NCBI GenBank assembly: GCA_038373885.1
Contig: JAWZYV010019475.1
Span: 842,001-906,000, forward strand
Direction of reading: 5' to 3'
Length of the DNA: 64,000 nucleotides
DNA from: Cheiracanthium punctorium
Taxonomy: Eukaryota > Arthropoda > Arachnida > Araneae > Cheiracanthiidae
The translations under genes and the position numbers were made by a program. The notes under the pieces were generated by a model. That model worked only from the letters and a program-made list of their open reading frames with translations, was not told where the DNA came from and did not search any database. Below, piece by piece: positions 46,089-58,504 of this stretch (the stretch's first letter is position 1; the number at the start of each line of letters is the position of its first letter).

Positions 46089-46226
46089 TACATGGTAATT
46101 TGTTGTGTCCTCGAATAAGTCCTCGAAATAAGTCCTCGAAAATATTTTCTAGTGTCCCCAAGTTTTGTTCAGATTCGAGGACAATGCTCGATTTGTCCCC
46201 AAATTACTGTTTAGAAATATGGTCGC

Positions 46227-49152
46227 CCGGGGCCATCGCTAAACAACGGGCCTGCTTATGAGTTGCCATCTGTTATAATTTTTTATTGTTTGTTATAATT
46301 TAGTGGGGGAGGATATTGTTAAGATTTATTTATAAGGGGAGCCAATGATCATTATAATGGTTAGTACAAATTTTGCGCTGTGCATATGAGAGAAATGTTA
46401 AATCTTACCTGAAATGTATCCACATAAGGATACCGCTAAATCCTGAAATTTAGTTTACTCAAATAATAACTCTATTTTTTCAGACATGTCTTTATTTATT
46501 TGTATGTTATATTCATTGCACATACAGTTTATCAACACATCCTAAATATGTCATTCAATAATAATTAATACTTCATGATCAATTATTTCAGAGAATTATA
46601 CTAAAATATCGGGTACCCTTCAATTTTGAATATTAACAAATTTATTTCAAAAAGTATTTTTACTTATGAAAGTATTTATCTAGAAAATTCTTCAAACGAT
46701 TAAATCCCTTTCGTACTATAATCATTTAAACATTACTTATACCAACACAATCCACTAAAAAAATCATTTCAAAAACACTAAAATACTTTTTATATACATA
46801 ATAGGGTAAAAATAAATTTATCATACCATGTTGGGGCAGATGTAGTAATACCTCTCGAGTTCACAATTTTTCCCGCATCACTTTTACAAATTTTCGAAGT
46901 TCATAATTCTAAAGTTTCACTAATTTCGCTATACATTGTCACTCAGTCCACAATATTACGGTGTCTCACAAAGTCTGTGATATTTTATATACTATCGCCA
47001 AGTCCACGATATTGCGATAATTTAGCGTTCCTCTCATAGTTCATAGTCCACGATATTGCGATGGCCTAGCGTTCTTCCAGCGTTCTTCTGATAGTTCATT
47101 TCTCTAATTTTGATTTCGTATACAGTTGGTGCACCACAAAATTCTTCATCAGCTGGAACAGTTCGATCTTATAAGAAATGATTTTTGTAATCAACGAAAT
47201 TCTTAGACGAAAGAATTTTCAAAATCTTCATCAGCAGGAATAGGCGATATTTCCTAAACGAGGGAATAGATGTATCTGCGGAACAGTTGATCTCAGACGA
47301 AATGATGACGATCAACGAAAATCTTATAACTTAGATGAAAGAATTTTCAAAATGTTCATCAGGAGGGATTTCCGAGTGGCAGGCATTAATTTCTTCAAAC
47401 AGCGACGAAAACATCCAGCCGAAGGCATCGGTCGATTTCAGGAGAGTGAGACAGAGGTCTCAAACCCTTCAATCTTCCGAGAGGCCTGGCTTGCTTTTCT
47501 GAAATTTCAAATGCAACTGACAAAAACCGTTACCGAAGTTCTGTAGCTTGACTTACGCCAATTTGGCTAATTCTTATGTTTTTGGCACAAAGTCACAGTA
47601 TCCACTGCATATTTTCAATTGTAGCCAATAGAGATAAAAATTCACATGGGGGTTCCCTTTTCCTTGTAAACCTGAAAATTATGAGTTTTTTGACTGTGTC
47701 TGGCGAAAAGATTATCCCTGCGAAACCGTCTGTGTCTGGCGAAAAGATTATCCTTGCATCGCAGTTACGTTGTTTACAGAAATATGATATCAGCCAGTGT
47801 GGTCTGAAGATCCCTTCTCTGAAAATTCAATGTCTGTGCGGTCCCGGTGAAAGAACTCTGGGAACTTGGGGGGGAAAAAATGTGTTTCATACTTGAAGAA
47901 TCTTAAAAACTTCGCATATACTTGTACTTTTTCCAGAGCATGATTGAAAAATGTTATGCCTTCGCAGAACACCATCCCTAAAAATGAGTTTATCATTGAG
48001 GCCTGTTTTCCCCAGTCACAGTATTCTATTTTATTATTCTAAGTATTATAAATGTTACATTATTTTATTATTTTAAAACAATTTTTTTTATACTTTTGTC
48101 GTACTAAAGAACTTTAGATGTAGGTAATCGTTTTGTGAATCTTGCGCCATTTTCTTTAATGAAAATTTATCCTAAAATTCGAACATTTTGCTCTGAATGT
48201 AAAGGTAAGTGAACGCTTATAATGTATTTAGAAATTCTAAAAATATGTATGTAAATCATGTTTAGTGAATAATTACTCATGTGTTATTTATAAATAAATT
48301 ATTTTAATCAGAAATCGTATTATTTGAGTAGTTTTTATTCTTGTAAATAAGCATGACGTTGTGATACTATTTAGACAATTTAATTTTGCCAGTTGAAAAT
48401 GTTATTTATCAGTTATATATGCCTTGATTATGTGATTAAGACTTACATCTGGTACAGTGCAGAAATACAATAAATTATAAATTATTGATTTTTGCCCGTT
48501 TATACAGAAACTTTAAATGTAGTTAATATTTTGTACAAGCGTTCATTATGCTTGCTCAATTCCTAAGTTCGATTGAGAAAGCGACAAAAGAATAATATAT
48601 ACTACATGAAATGTCTTTATTAAAGAATAATTAATTCAGGGATCGCGCTATAGAGCGTATTTTATCAATTTTCTCCAATATACAGGATATCCCGAAAACA
48701 CTGAAATGCGCTTTAATCCATCATTTGTTAAAGATTAATGTTGAATTGTTTAAAACAACGTAGGAAATACGACTACGTTCATGAAATATTCATTATAAAA
48801 TGTCTTTCTCATTTTTGTATTTAGTTATTTTAAAGTATATTAAATATCCACTTGTGAAACTAAAATAAGAAATCGTGAATCATGAGAGTAAGCGCTACTT
48901 TGTTTTTCCTTCAAATTATATGCATCTATTTTCTTTATGTCAATATGTATCCTAGCAAACAAATTAATCATGAGTTCGTACTTGAATTAGTAACACAATT
49001 ACTACTTAAAACTACATTTAATAACGTTTGAAAGCACTGAGAAGCTTAAGAAATGCCTGATGTATACGTGAAGACTCGAGCATCCGTAGGCCTCTTTGGA
49101 TGGCTCATCAAAATACACGCGCAGGCCCGTTACTAATTGCGAAGGCCCCGGG
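46227..49152. other. No gene seen
   Basis: AT-rich. Between 46940 and 47110, CACGATATTGCGAT and related strings repeat. At 47160-47400, TTTTCAAAATGTTCATCAG-like strings repeat three times (GAAAGAATTTTCAAAATCTT). The direct repeat TCTGGCGAAAAGATTATCC occurs at about 47700 and 47732. The 106-codon frame at 47576-47896 contains these duplicates and has no known domain. Confidence 0.5.
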
Positions 49153-49690
49153 TCGCCTTAATGGACTATGCGTCCTGGAAATTCGAGCAAAATCCCCAAA
49201 TTTAGATCTTTTTTACATTTTGTCCCCCAAAAAACTTTGTCCCCAAATGTCCCCAAATTTAAAGATTTGTACTTTTTTTCCCTGAAAGTTTCCGTTTAGT
49301 TAATTTCTTTCAGAAAAAAAATGTAGAAAAATAAACCAACTAAGAGCGCCATCTACTCAGAGAAACAATGAAATTCGATCTCTGAAAACGTTTGTTGTCA
49401 TTGTGTGCGTAGCGTGTACAGACATTCAATAAAGTATCCGACTATGAGCCAAATTTCCCATTTCAGTTTTGTTAATGATTAATCACTTTTCACGAAGAAC
49501 CATGCTGTAAATATGAAATTGACGTACGAAAATTTTCTTGCACTCTAATACCTTTTTTACTTTTTTTAGAGGATGTTTAAAGTTTCATGAAAATTTATCA
49601 CAAAATCATCTAATGTAAAAAGCAATGTCTTCTGAAAAATACAAAAACTACTCCAAGAGTTAAATTTTGAATAAATTGCAATTGGCGATC
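49153..49690 (-). mobile_element. GGGGACA element, truncated copy 3
   Basis: Starts GCCTTAATGGACTATGCGTCC and carries CCCCAAATTTAGATC, AGCGCCATCTACTCAGAGA and TTGCACTC(G/T)AATAC in the same order as copy 2. The far end is missing. It lies about 150 bp upstream of the THAP exon. Confidence 0.65.
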
Positions 49691-49846
49691 TCAGAACTTG
49701 AATACGCCATCTAGCGGTCTAACTGCTAACTCCTTTATTACGGGGGTTCAAGTAAGTTTTCATTCTTTCCCATTGCAAACGTGTAGTGAGGATTGAAGTT
49801 TTATGATGTATTTTTTTGGAGATTTTATTTTGTGAAATTTATCACG

Positions 49847-50080
49847 ATGGTGAATAAGGTGAATTGTTGTGTTCCTCAATGCAATTCAAAAGGAAATGGT
49901 GTACCTCCACCCAGTTTTCATAAATTTCCAGCTGTGAATAATGTGATGACAAAGCATCTGAAGCAACCACGAGGAAACGTAGAAAACAGTGGATAAATGT
50001 GCTGAGAATTGGTAAACCTGTATCCAATCGGATGGTTGTTTGTGGAAAGCATTTTAAAGAAAGTGATTTCATTCCGAGAA
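49847..50080 (+). pseudogene. THAP-domain gene, exon 1 (one-base frame break)
   Basis: From ATG 49847 the protein begins MVNKVNCCVPQCNSKG and reaches SFHKFP, the C-x(3/4)-C and FP landmarks of a THAP zinc finger. The frame stops at 49994. The next frame, readable from about 49972, gives QWINVL then VVCGKHF, supplying the C-x2-H pair, and runs to the donor AA/GTATGT after 50080. One base is therefore missing between about 49933 and 49972. Joining to exon 2 is in phase (an Arg codon split 1+2). THAP domains bind DNA and occur in P-element-type transposases and in cellular regulators. A recent pseudogene or an assembly error are both possible. Confidence 0.75.
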
Positions 50081-50340
50081 GTATGTAAAAGATTTATTTT
50101 GTCATTCTTTTACAAGTTAAAAAGTTTCGTAGCTAATGTAACGTACATAATGTTCTAAACGCAATTAATGTTTCGTGTGAACAAACCTCCTTGTTAAAAA
50201 CTAGTTGACTCAACTGAGTTAAAATTAAAAGAAATATGTATGCTTCCTATTATCTTGTTAGTCATTACGTATTTAATATCCGATTGTGTTAAAAAGGTAA
50301 AAACTCTGATGTTAGATTATCGAAAATACCAGTTTCATGA

Positions 50341-50548
50341 TTGTTGTATTTAGCACTTTCTAACAGCATTTAAAAGATGTTAAATCAGTTAAGTTCCGAT
50401 CTTTTGAAAAACAGCTTCTAGAACGTGCGTGAAATATAATTGTTGTATTTAGCACTTTCTAACAGCTATCTAATTCATTTAAAAGATGTTAAATCAGTTA
50501 AGTTCCGATCTTTTGAAAAACAGCTTCTAGAACGTGCGTGAAATATAA
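50341..50548 (+). repeat. Tandem duplication, 99/109 bp
   Basis: The two units are identical except for a 10-bp TATCTAATTC insertion in the second. That points to a recent event. Confidence 0.9.
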
Positions 50549-50552
50549 TTTT

Positions 50553-50845
50553 ATCACACTGTGTTTGCATAAGTTTTATGTACTGTTGATTTGATAAACA
50601 GCACCTTGGTAATGTCCCTTACTAACAGGAGGTTTCACTGTATATGTTAATGTTTGTAAATGCATTTACAAAAGAATTTCCTATTTCCTATTACAAAAGA
50701 ATTTCCTATCACACTGTGTTTGCATAAGTTTTATGTACTGTTGATTTGATAAACAACACCTTGGTAATGTCCCTTAGTTACAGGAGTTTTCACTGTATAT
50801 GTTAATGTTTTTAAATGCATTTACAAAAGAATTTCCTATTGTTCA
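50553..50845 (+). repeat. Tandem duplication, 155-bp period
   Basis: ATCACACTGTGTTTGCATAA begins both units (50553 and 50708). Sequence continues with few differences through ACAAAAGAATTTCCTAT, which is itself repeated at the junction. Confidence 0.85.
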
Positions 50846-51671
50846 AGCTGTTTTAACTTTAAGATGTCATACGTTTTTAATAATCCTGTACATCAGTATT
50901 TTAATATATAGTGGTGTTAAAAACGTGAAATCACACCACACTGTGTTCTTATATATTGTTGAATACATATTTAAGATTGTTTTACGTTCAGCGGTTGCAT
51001 GCGAGTGCTTGTTCAAAATTTCCATTCAATTAAATATTTTGTTTTCACAACATAAATATATTAAGTCTATATGATCAGCTGCAATTCTATAGGATTTTAT
51101 TCTAACTATAGAATTTCATGTTTTCTTATAGATTGCCATGTTTCATGTGTATATATTTTTGAACCTTCTGTTCTGCTGATCCTTATCTAGAGAGTATTGT
51201 GTTAAAATATTACCCAGTTAAAGATTTTCTTTATTAAACCTAGAACGATTGTTTCAGCATCAAATATACAGTTTCATATTTTCAAAGTGTTAACATTTAT
51301 ATAGTTATATTTTAACATTTATGTATTTACTTTTCTTCTTAGTGCATAAATGTTGCTTAATGAAAGGAATTGAGAGCCTCCCCATTTTGTTAAGCAGTGA
51401 GAGTAGCTTTGTTTTAACAGGTTATTTTCCAGATTGCCATTTTTTAATTTCCTGACCTAATAAATGGGTATTTTTATGTGAAATTTGCAAATTTTACAAA
51501 TAAATGTGCATGGTAAATCCGTGCCTTCATTAATTGATTCTGACGCTAGTTTACTTAATATATTTTAGAGTATCAGCATTCTTATAATGATTTTCGCTTG
51601 TAATTTATTAACTTTTTTTTTCAGTTTCATCTTTAAAACATAAATGCACACACTTATAAAGATTGTATGTA

Positions 51672-52710
51672 TATTTATCTATTTCACAAATGCAGTATTA
51701 GATTATTTTAATCATTCATTAGAGCAATAAATAAACATAATCCCTGGAATGCTATAGCAATTAGATCTTCATTTTCTAATTATGTATTAAATGGTTTATA
51801 TATTTTATTTATAAACTGCACAGATTTCCAAAGGTTTTATTGAGAGATATGTTATATAGTTCTAACTTAATGTACTTGGTTATGCATCAAATTTTATTTG
51901 TTATTAATTTTGTTTGTTCGATTTTTTAAATGCCTAATGAGTGCTCATACAATTCTGCTGTGCATTTGAAAGCAGCAGTATCTGTATTTGTACTTTTTTG
52001 GCTAGTAAAATAGGGTCAGATGCTGAAAATTTACTGAAATATAGATGTTGTGGCTACACTGAACATCTGCACAAGTGAACAAGCTACAAGAGAGGATATT
52101 CCTTCCTATAGGAAAGTGCCGGACTAAGATATAAACCATGATCACTGCATGCTAAAGTATGTGCATGATAATTCATTAACTCAAGTTTGTAAATATATTG
52201 TATGTTCATTCTATTTTTTAAATAGCTAATGAGTGCTCATACAATTCTGCTGTGCATTTGAAAGCAGCAGTATCTGTATTTGTACTTTGTAAGTTTTTTT
52301 TTTTTCTTTTTAGTTCATAAAATGTTCGCTAAACGGCACTTTACAGCATGAAATCAACTCTAAATATTAGCCTACTAGTTATAAATGTGCTGAAAAACTA
52401 CTGAACAAATGTTGAAATTGTGTGTTTGTTTTGAATGATTCATTTCTAGTGTTAAGTTTGCTGTGTTTTTTTTTTTTTTCAGTTAAAAAATATATCCCTC
52501 TGTTTTATGTATTGCTTTATTATAAGAATGTTCAAATATAATTTTCTATCCTGTCCCATACATATTATAGATAGATAGAACTTTAGTAGTAGTATATAGC
52601 CGGATATCTGATACTTATGATTCAGATATCCGACGGTATTTCAGATATTGAAAAATCAGCTGGATATACCAGATATCCATTACATCCTTATTAAACTTAC
52701 AAATGAAAAA
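51672..52710 (+). repeat. Segmental duplication, copy 1 (empty-site copy)
   Basis: Runs from TTTATCTATTTCACAAATG to TTATTAAACTTAC and is closely similar to segments of 54157-59852. It lacks the elements found in copy 2: the site GCAGTATTAGATTA near 51695 is uninterrupted, and ATATTG at 52195-52200 is single. Confidence 0.85.
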
Positions 52711-53942
52711 TCTGTGTGTAACTATATCCTCCGCATTTCCTTTTAACAGAGATGCTGTTTATTATTAGTAATTTGAGTCAACACAAATCCAACCATATAC
52801 ATCTGCTTTTTCTCATGTATAAAGTGTTAATATTGATATATTTTTTATATAATGCATGAATATTATTTTTAGTTTATAAATGTTTCGCTCCTCTCCTCAA
52901 TTAAATGAATTAAGAAAACTTTTAGTTGAACACTAAAGTAATTATGTCTTGATCGGTTCTTCCAAAATGTACTTTTTTAATTTTAATGTTTCCTTTATAA
53001 CCTTATCATTTTGGTTATGAAAGAGCTAACAACTAACATTTTCATATACCAGATTTAAGCAGTGTTGGGTATTTTCACAATATAGCTGAATCACTATAGT
53101 GATTTGATACCGATATATTAATCTGAAATCAGTTTTTTGGCCATACTACAGGCACTGCATGCAAAGTACAGTTACATGAAATCTAAAGTGAAAAAGCAAA
53201 ATATTAAAATTATTTTTTTTTAATGAGCTTTAGATTTACTAGTTATTTACGAGTGATATTTTTTACACTTTTAGGGTAGATAGAGGTTTAATTTTTCATT
53301 TGTGTCATGTTTTGAATTTTTTTTTAAATTCCAAATCTTTATTTAAACAAAAATGCATAATTGTACAGAGATTGTGACAACTTGTTCAGGAATTGTTGCA
53401 CACATTACAAGTTTTATAAAGTTAGCGTTTAAATGAGTTAGATATTTCTAGTGAGCATATATTATATGTATGTGTCTATATATATATATAAAGTATGTAG
53501 AATAAAATATTAATTAATGCTTCATTTTTTTTATGCTGAGCTTAAAAAGGGATCTTTCAAAAAGAAAACAGTGAAAAAATGTCGCACATACTTTTTTTTT
53601 TCACTTTTTTTAGGTACATATTACAAATTATATATATATTAGAAGTTATACATGCACTACTTTCTGTTATTTTCATCAGTACAATCTCTTGGATATTCCT
53701 AATAATTTTTGTATGTATTCCCTGGATTCAAATACCCCATATTCGATTCCGCTAGTTCAGTTGAAATGACTTTTAACCTAAACATATTTTGTATGTATCA
53801 TGTTTTGAAAAAAAAAACAAAAACTTGTTGCTATTATTATTTTTAAGTTATTTATTTTTAAAATGTTATGTTTAAAAATATATTAAATTTTGCAATCAAA
53901 AGACCAGCATTGTATATGTTAATATTTATTTGAAATTTATAG

Positions 53943-54067
53943 GAAAGGATCAGATGAAAAGGCCACACCTGAAGAAGACAGCAGTGCCATCGTTAAATCT
54001 TTCACAGCTCTATGTAATTGAAAACGAGTCAAATAAGAAACAGATCGATCTAACAGATGAAAGTTAA
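53943..54067 (+). pseudogene. THAP-domain gene, exon 2
   Basis: After acceptor TTTATAG the frame continues KDQMKRPHLKKTAVPSLNL and ends at TAA 54065-54067. AVPS is the conserved motif that closes THAP domains, which independently confirms the exon. The remaining tail of about 20 residues is polar (Asn/Lys/Asp) with no transposase or other domain, so the product would be a single-THAP protein of about 120 residues. A GTAAGC after 54074 could be a further donor. Confidence 0.75.
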
Positions 54068-54182
54068 GACATGAGTAAGCATAATATTATCCTACAGTAT
54101 AATTAGCTCATAATTCGACTGCAAGTTAATTAGTAGAATTTGATTATTTCTGATAATATTTATCTATTTCACAAATGTAGTA

Positions 54183-54973
54183 CAGTGAAACCCCGATCTC
54201 TCGTTCCCGCATTCATCGTTTTCCCGTATTGATCGTTTTATTTCTATGGTCCCTGCACAAACTGTATTCAAATAACGTTAACAAAACCCGCATGTATTGC
54301 TGTCAAAAATTCGCTTTCACGCGTTCATCGTTGTAAAATGTTTCTTCTGGCAGAAATGAAATTGATGATGAAGTGGATCAATATGGCTTACAAATCTAAT
54401 AACTTCCTGGTATAATATCTTGGGCTGATGATGGTATAGGTGAAGAGTTCTTACATCTAGTAGGGATGAGTATGGTGTGAAATGTAGTGATTATATTTCC
54501 ATTCATTTAGAAGTAGCAACGTGCGGTATCCTAAGATTGAAAGAAATGTGACTCAAGAAATGAAAATAATCGAGAAGAGGCTGAGAATAATATTCATGCC
54601 CATGAGATCGAGCCAACACTAGTGCCTAGTTTATCCTACGCAATAACAGTATTTGAAATTGTATGTCTTTTATATACAAAGATGAATACACATTAAAAAA
54701 AAAAAAATGTAAATCTTGAAAATTTTGTGTAATTAAAAGATTAAGGGAAAACCCAGTATAAAATTACTGCTTTTTTAAAAATAAGTGTGACTTAATTTCT
54801 ACAGAACTTCAATTTGTTTCTTTTACAGTTTGGGTAACAAATTTAGTATTTTTGAAATACTGTACACATTGTGTGTATTCATAAATACTGTTTTCTTCAT
54901 ATTTTGACTTTAACCCGCATGCATCGTTTTTTACTACGCACCCCTTGAAAAACGATAGATCGAGGTTCTACTG
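54183..54973 (+). mobile_element. pogo/Tigger-type element (791 bp), TA TSD
   Basis: CAGTGAAACCCCGATCTCTC and inverted GATCGAGGTTCTACTG, with TA on both sides (54181-54182, 54974-54975). The empty site is visible in copy 1 near 51695. It is far shorter than a full pogo element; the interior keeps only short unreadable remnants. Confidence 0.85.
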
Positions 54974-55480
54974 TATTAATTATTTTAATCATTCATTAAA
55001 GCAATAAATAAACATAATCCCTCGAATGCTATAGCAATTAGAAGATCTTCATTTTCTAATTATGTATTAAATGGTTTATATGTTTTATTTATAAGCTGCA
55101 CAGATTTCCAAAGGTTTTATCGAAAGATATGTTATATAGTTCTAACTTAATGTACGTGGTTATGCATCAAATTTTATTTGTTATTAATTTTGTTTGTTCG
55201 ATTTTTTAAATGCCTAATGAGTGCTCATACAATTCTGCTGTGCATTTGAAAGCAGCAGTATCTGTATTTGTACTTTTTTGGCTAGTAAAATAGGGTCAGA
55301 TGCTGAAAGTTTACTGAAATATAGATGTTGTGGCTACACTGAACATCTGCACAAGTGAACAAGCTACAAGAGAGGATATTCCTTCCTATAGGAAAGTGCC
55401 GGACTAAGATATAAACCATAATCACTACATGCTACAGTATGTGCATGATAACTCATTATATCAAGTTTGTAAATATATTG

Positions 55481-56155
55481 CAGAGTTGCCAACTCTCCTG
55501 ATTTAGGCAGGAGACTCCTGATTTTTCATTGATCTCCTGCCAACCTGATTTACGATACATTTCTCCTGATTTTTTATTATTTGCTCATTTTCTCCTGATT
55601 TTTATCATTTATCACATGAATAATGCAATTTTTTTAAATTGAAATCTTTTAATAAGTTTTGTCGTGGCAAGGAACCCTTCTCAGCATTTTCCCCTTTCCT
55701 GCAATCAAACTAGTTCCAGGAACCCACGCATGCATGTGTGACATCATAAAGTTCAGACTTTACTGACAAATGTATAATAGTGAAAGAGGTGCAGCTTCAT
55801 GTTCTAAAGCATTGAAATTTCTATCTTTTTCCATCACTCTTAAAAATGATTGTTTTTCGACTTTCCAACTTAACATTTTTCATGTTGCTAAATTTTTTAC
55901 AAGCTACTGACTACCTAATAGAAGACATGACCCAAAATTGAGTTTTTTTGTGTTCCAAAAATATCTATATCTGGCAACAAACAGCACCAAAGATGCTTTT
56001 TTCTCTCTCCAAAATGTAGTTTCAGCTGATATAACCCTGATCTTTTAAAATTGAGTTTTTTAATCGAAAACAAGTCTCCTGATTTTTAGAATAAAGTCTC
56101 CTGATTTTTAGAATAAAATCTCCTGATTTTTCACTTTGCCAGGTTGGCAACTCTG
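55481..56155 (+). mobile_element. 675-bp TIR element with CTCCTGATTTTT repeats, 6-bp TSD
   Basis: CAGAGTTGCCAAC at the left and its exact inverse at the right. ATATTG flanks both sides (55475-55480, 56156-56161) and is single in the empty site at 52195-52200. Both subterminal regions carry repeats of TCTCCTGATTTTT, including three tandem 22-25-bp units at 56070-56132. No coding capacity. The 6-bp duplication matches the 15951 element. Confidence 0.9.
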
Positions 56156-56212
56156 ATATTGTATGTTCATTCTATTTTTTAAATACCTAATGAGTGCTCG
56201 TACACCTAATGA

Positions 56213-57349
56213 GTGCTCGTTCTTGCATTAATTACTTATTTTAACTAATACAAGAAATCTGTGTGATTAGTTACAGTTAACTCTTTGAGTAATGAATATG
56301 CACTTCTGTAATTTTTAAAAACGTGTTACAGAATAGTGTAAAATCAGTAATTGTTGTGCAGATTTTTAGGAAAAATTTGATTGTATTTGTTTTCATAAAT
56401 TAATCAGCTCCTTAGTCTTTCATTGTGTATCTGATTCTTGTTTTTGTAATCTATTCCCCTCAGAAGTTTGTCCCACAGGGTTATCATTACAGAAAATAAT
56501 GGGTGAGAATTTCTCACTAGAGATGTGGTTTGGGTAAATGCCCAGTAGGTAAGGTATTTACTTCTACCTCAAGTGAACACCCAAAATCAGGGGTAAATAC
56601 CCTAATTTTGGGTGTTTACTTTCCATTTCTCAGTGGTAATGTTTGATATTCTGTGTTAAACTTAAGGCATGTAACAGATACGGATTGTGCCCGATAGGGA
56701 TTACGGACTAGCGTCCTTTGGTATCCCCAATCAGATTATACGCCACGTAAACACGTATTTAGTTATAAAGTGTGTTTGTTCAGTGTGTTTAATATAATGA
56801 CAATCACGAGCAATAATTGCAAACGCAATGTTTCACACATCATTAAAGTATTCTTGAGATTTAATTGACCTTATAATTTACGAAGAACTAAATAGCTTAA
56901 CATATATTGTAAATAAAAATGGTAAACTTAAAATGTAAACAAAGTTGAAAATAGTCCTTTTATGTCATAGTACTGTTGCAATTACTGCCAAAACGAGAAT
57001 ACAGTTTTAACCAGTGACATATTTTATTAATGTAATCTATAATTGCTAGAGTATGCTTCAACAAAGAAATGCATACTCTTTTGTTGATTTATTTAAGATA
57101 TGAGTTAATGTTTTCCAACATCAGGTTTCATGCCTTTTTTCTGTGTGAATAATTTAATATTAATTTACATTAACGCAATTTTTTTAAGTAGAGCTTTTGA
57201 AGTTGAATAACTTTTAAGATTGATGAAAAAGATGATTAAAATAAAAGTACCTCTCTTTTAATATATTTATAAAGTTAATATTACCACATGCATTCTTTTG
57301 TAGTTCTATACAGGTATGAAACATGAAGTTTTTTCAGATTAACGACATC
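56213..57349. other. No gene seen; small hairpin at about 56570-56620
   Basis: TGAACACCCAAAAT and ATTTTGGGTGTTTAC form a 13-14-bp stem around GGGGTAAATACCC. The rest is AT-rich without supported features. Confidence 0.5.
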
Positions 57350-57555
57350 CAGGGCGTACGGCACCCATATACCCCCCCCCCCCCATGAGAGAAATTTTGC
57401 CAGACAAAATGTATATGTCTTCACTACATAGTTCACACCCACGATCATGGCTTAATTTGAGTGTAACCACCCCCCCCCCATGAAATTTCTGTTGCTGGAC
57501 GTTGTAACCCCCCCCCCCCCCACCAATGAAAAACTTATCTGGCTTACGCCCCTTG
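57350..57555 (+). mobile_element. GCGTAGC-family MITE, 206 bp, triplicated core
   Basis: CAGGGCGTACGGC start and inverted GGCTTACGCCCCTTG end. The CCCCCC-ATGA(A/G) module, present twice in the 19921 copy, occurs three times here. TTTTGCCA.ACAAAATGTATA is shared with 19921-20084. Flanks no longer show a clear 8-bp duplication. Confidence 0.7.
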
Positions 57556-58496
57556 TACGCATCAAAAATAATGTTGTTTTAAAAACTACCGAGTTAAAAA
57601 ACGAAAAAAACGATCTGTAAATTGGTTATGCTTCCTAAAATATACGAGACATCTCTGCAACAGTACCAACACTCGCACTATGGCACCATAAGGGGGGAAA
57701 ATGGGATAAGGGGGCAAAATTCATTAAAAAAAAAATCATTTCAAACAATAGTTTCCAAATTATTGGACAATTTTACTTTTTTTCCCTCTGATTTCGACAT
57801 TCGGACATACCACGACACACCCAAAAAAAAAGATTAGTAACAGTGTTTTTGATGATGGGAGTGAGTGTCACAATCATACACAATAGCTGTAGTACTGACT
57901 AAACTAACTATGTGAACAAGTAAAAATTGCCATGTTTACAACATGGCTGTCTGCACAGAGCATGCCATGTTATAATTTGCATATATTTCACAAAACACTT
58001 TATAAATGTACAATGTGTTATGTAGACAACTTATAAAATCAAATGAAACTTGCAGAAGATCACAACATGAAGTTTAAATACCTGCATTCAATTAAAAAAT
58101 TATCAAAATAAAGGTTTATTTTTAATCATTAGGTATTGGAGACTTCAATAAAGGCATGCTCAGTAAAAGATTGTCATAAAAGAAGGATGAAGACTGAAAA
58201 TTTCTACCTGCACATGTAAATAAATTTTGAAGACAGAATAATCGGAGTTTTTTGTTATCATTGGATTTCCGGAGCAAATTAAAAATATCGGAGAAACTCC
58301 ATGGGTAGAGAGTATAAAATTACATTATTTCTGGGATTACTATGAGAGAAATCGCATATACTGAATGCACATATTTTTCAAATGATACTCTCTGCACAAT
58401 GCTTATAATTAAACTTCCCCTGTAAACAGCAGTCCACTGCTGAAAAGGATGAAAAGATCGCCTCCAAATTTGCACATGGACAGTACATGAGATGTG
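57556..58496. other. No gene seen
   Basis: AT-rich. A 71-codon frame at 57622-57837 shows no domain. Confidence 0.5.
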
Positions 58497-58504
58497 CTTA
58501 AGTT

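Larger units (their letters stand above)
45036..46226 (-). mobile_element. GGGGACA-rich hAT-like element, copy 2, with two insertions
   Basis: TTAAGGTGACCATA at the left and TATGGTCGCC at the right bound a copy inverted relative to 24819. TCGAGGACAGTCCCC and CTTGTCCCC-type motifs repeat at its ends. It carries a 205-bp MITE at 45051-45255 and a TA-flanked 207-bp MITE at 45882-46088. Confidence 0.75.
50081..53942 (+). other. THAP gene intron (GT-AG, 3862 nt)
   Basis: Starts GTATGT and ends TTTATAG. It contains tandem duplications at 50341-50548 and 50553-50845, copy 1 of a segmental duplication (about 51672-52710) and several T-tract/AG units followed by ATAAATGTT-like strings (51340, 52310, 52865). 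A frame at 50799-51074 has no recognisable domain. Confidence 0.65.

Noticed and set aside
47576..47896. 106-codon frame as a gene
   Set aside because: Contains a short direct repeat (TCTGGCGAAAAGATTATCC twice) and no recognisable domain; likely chance.
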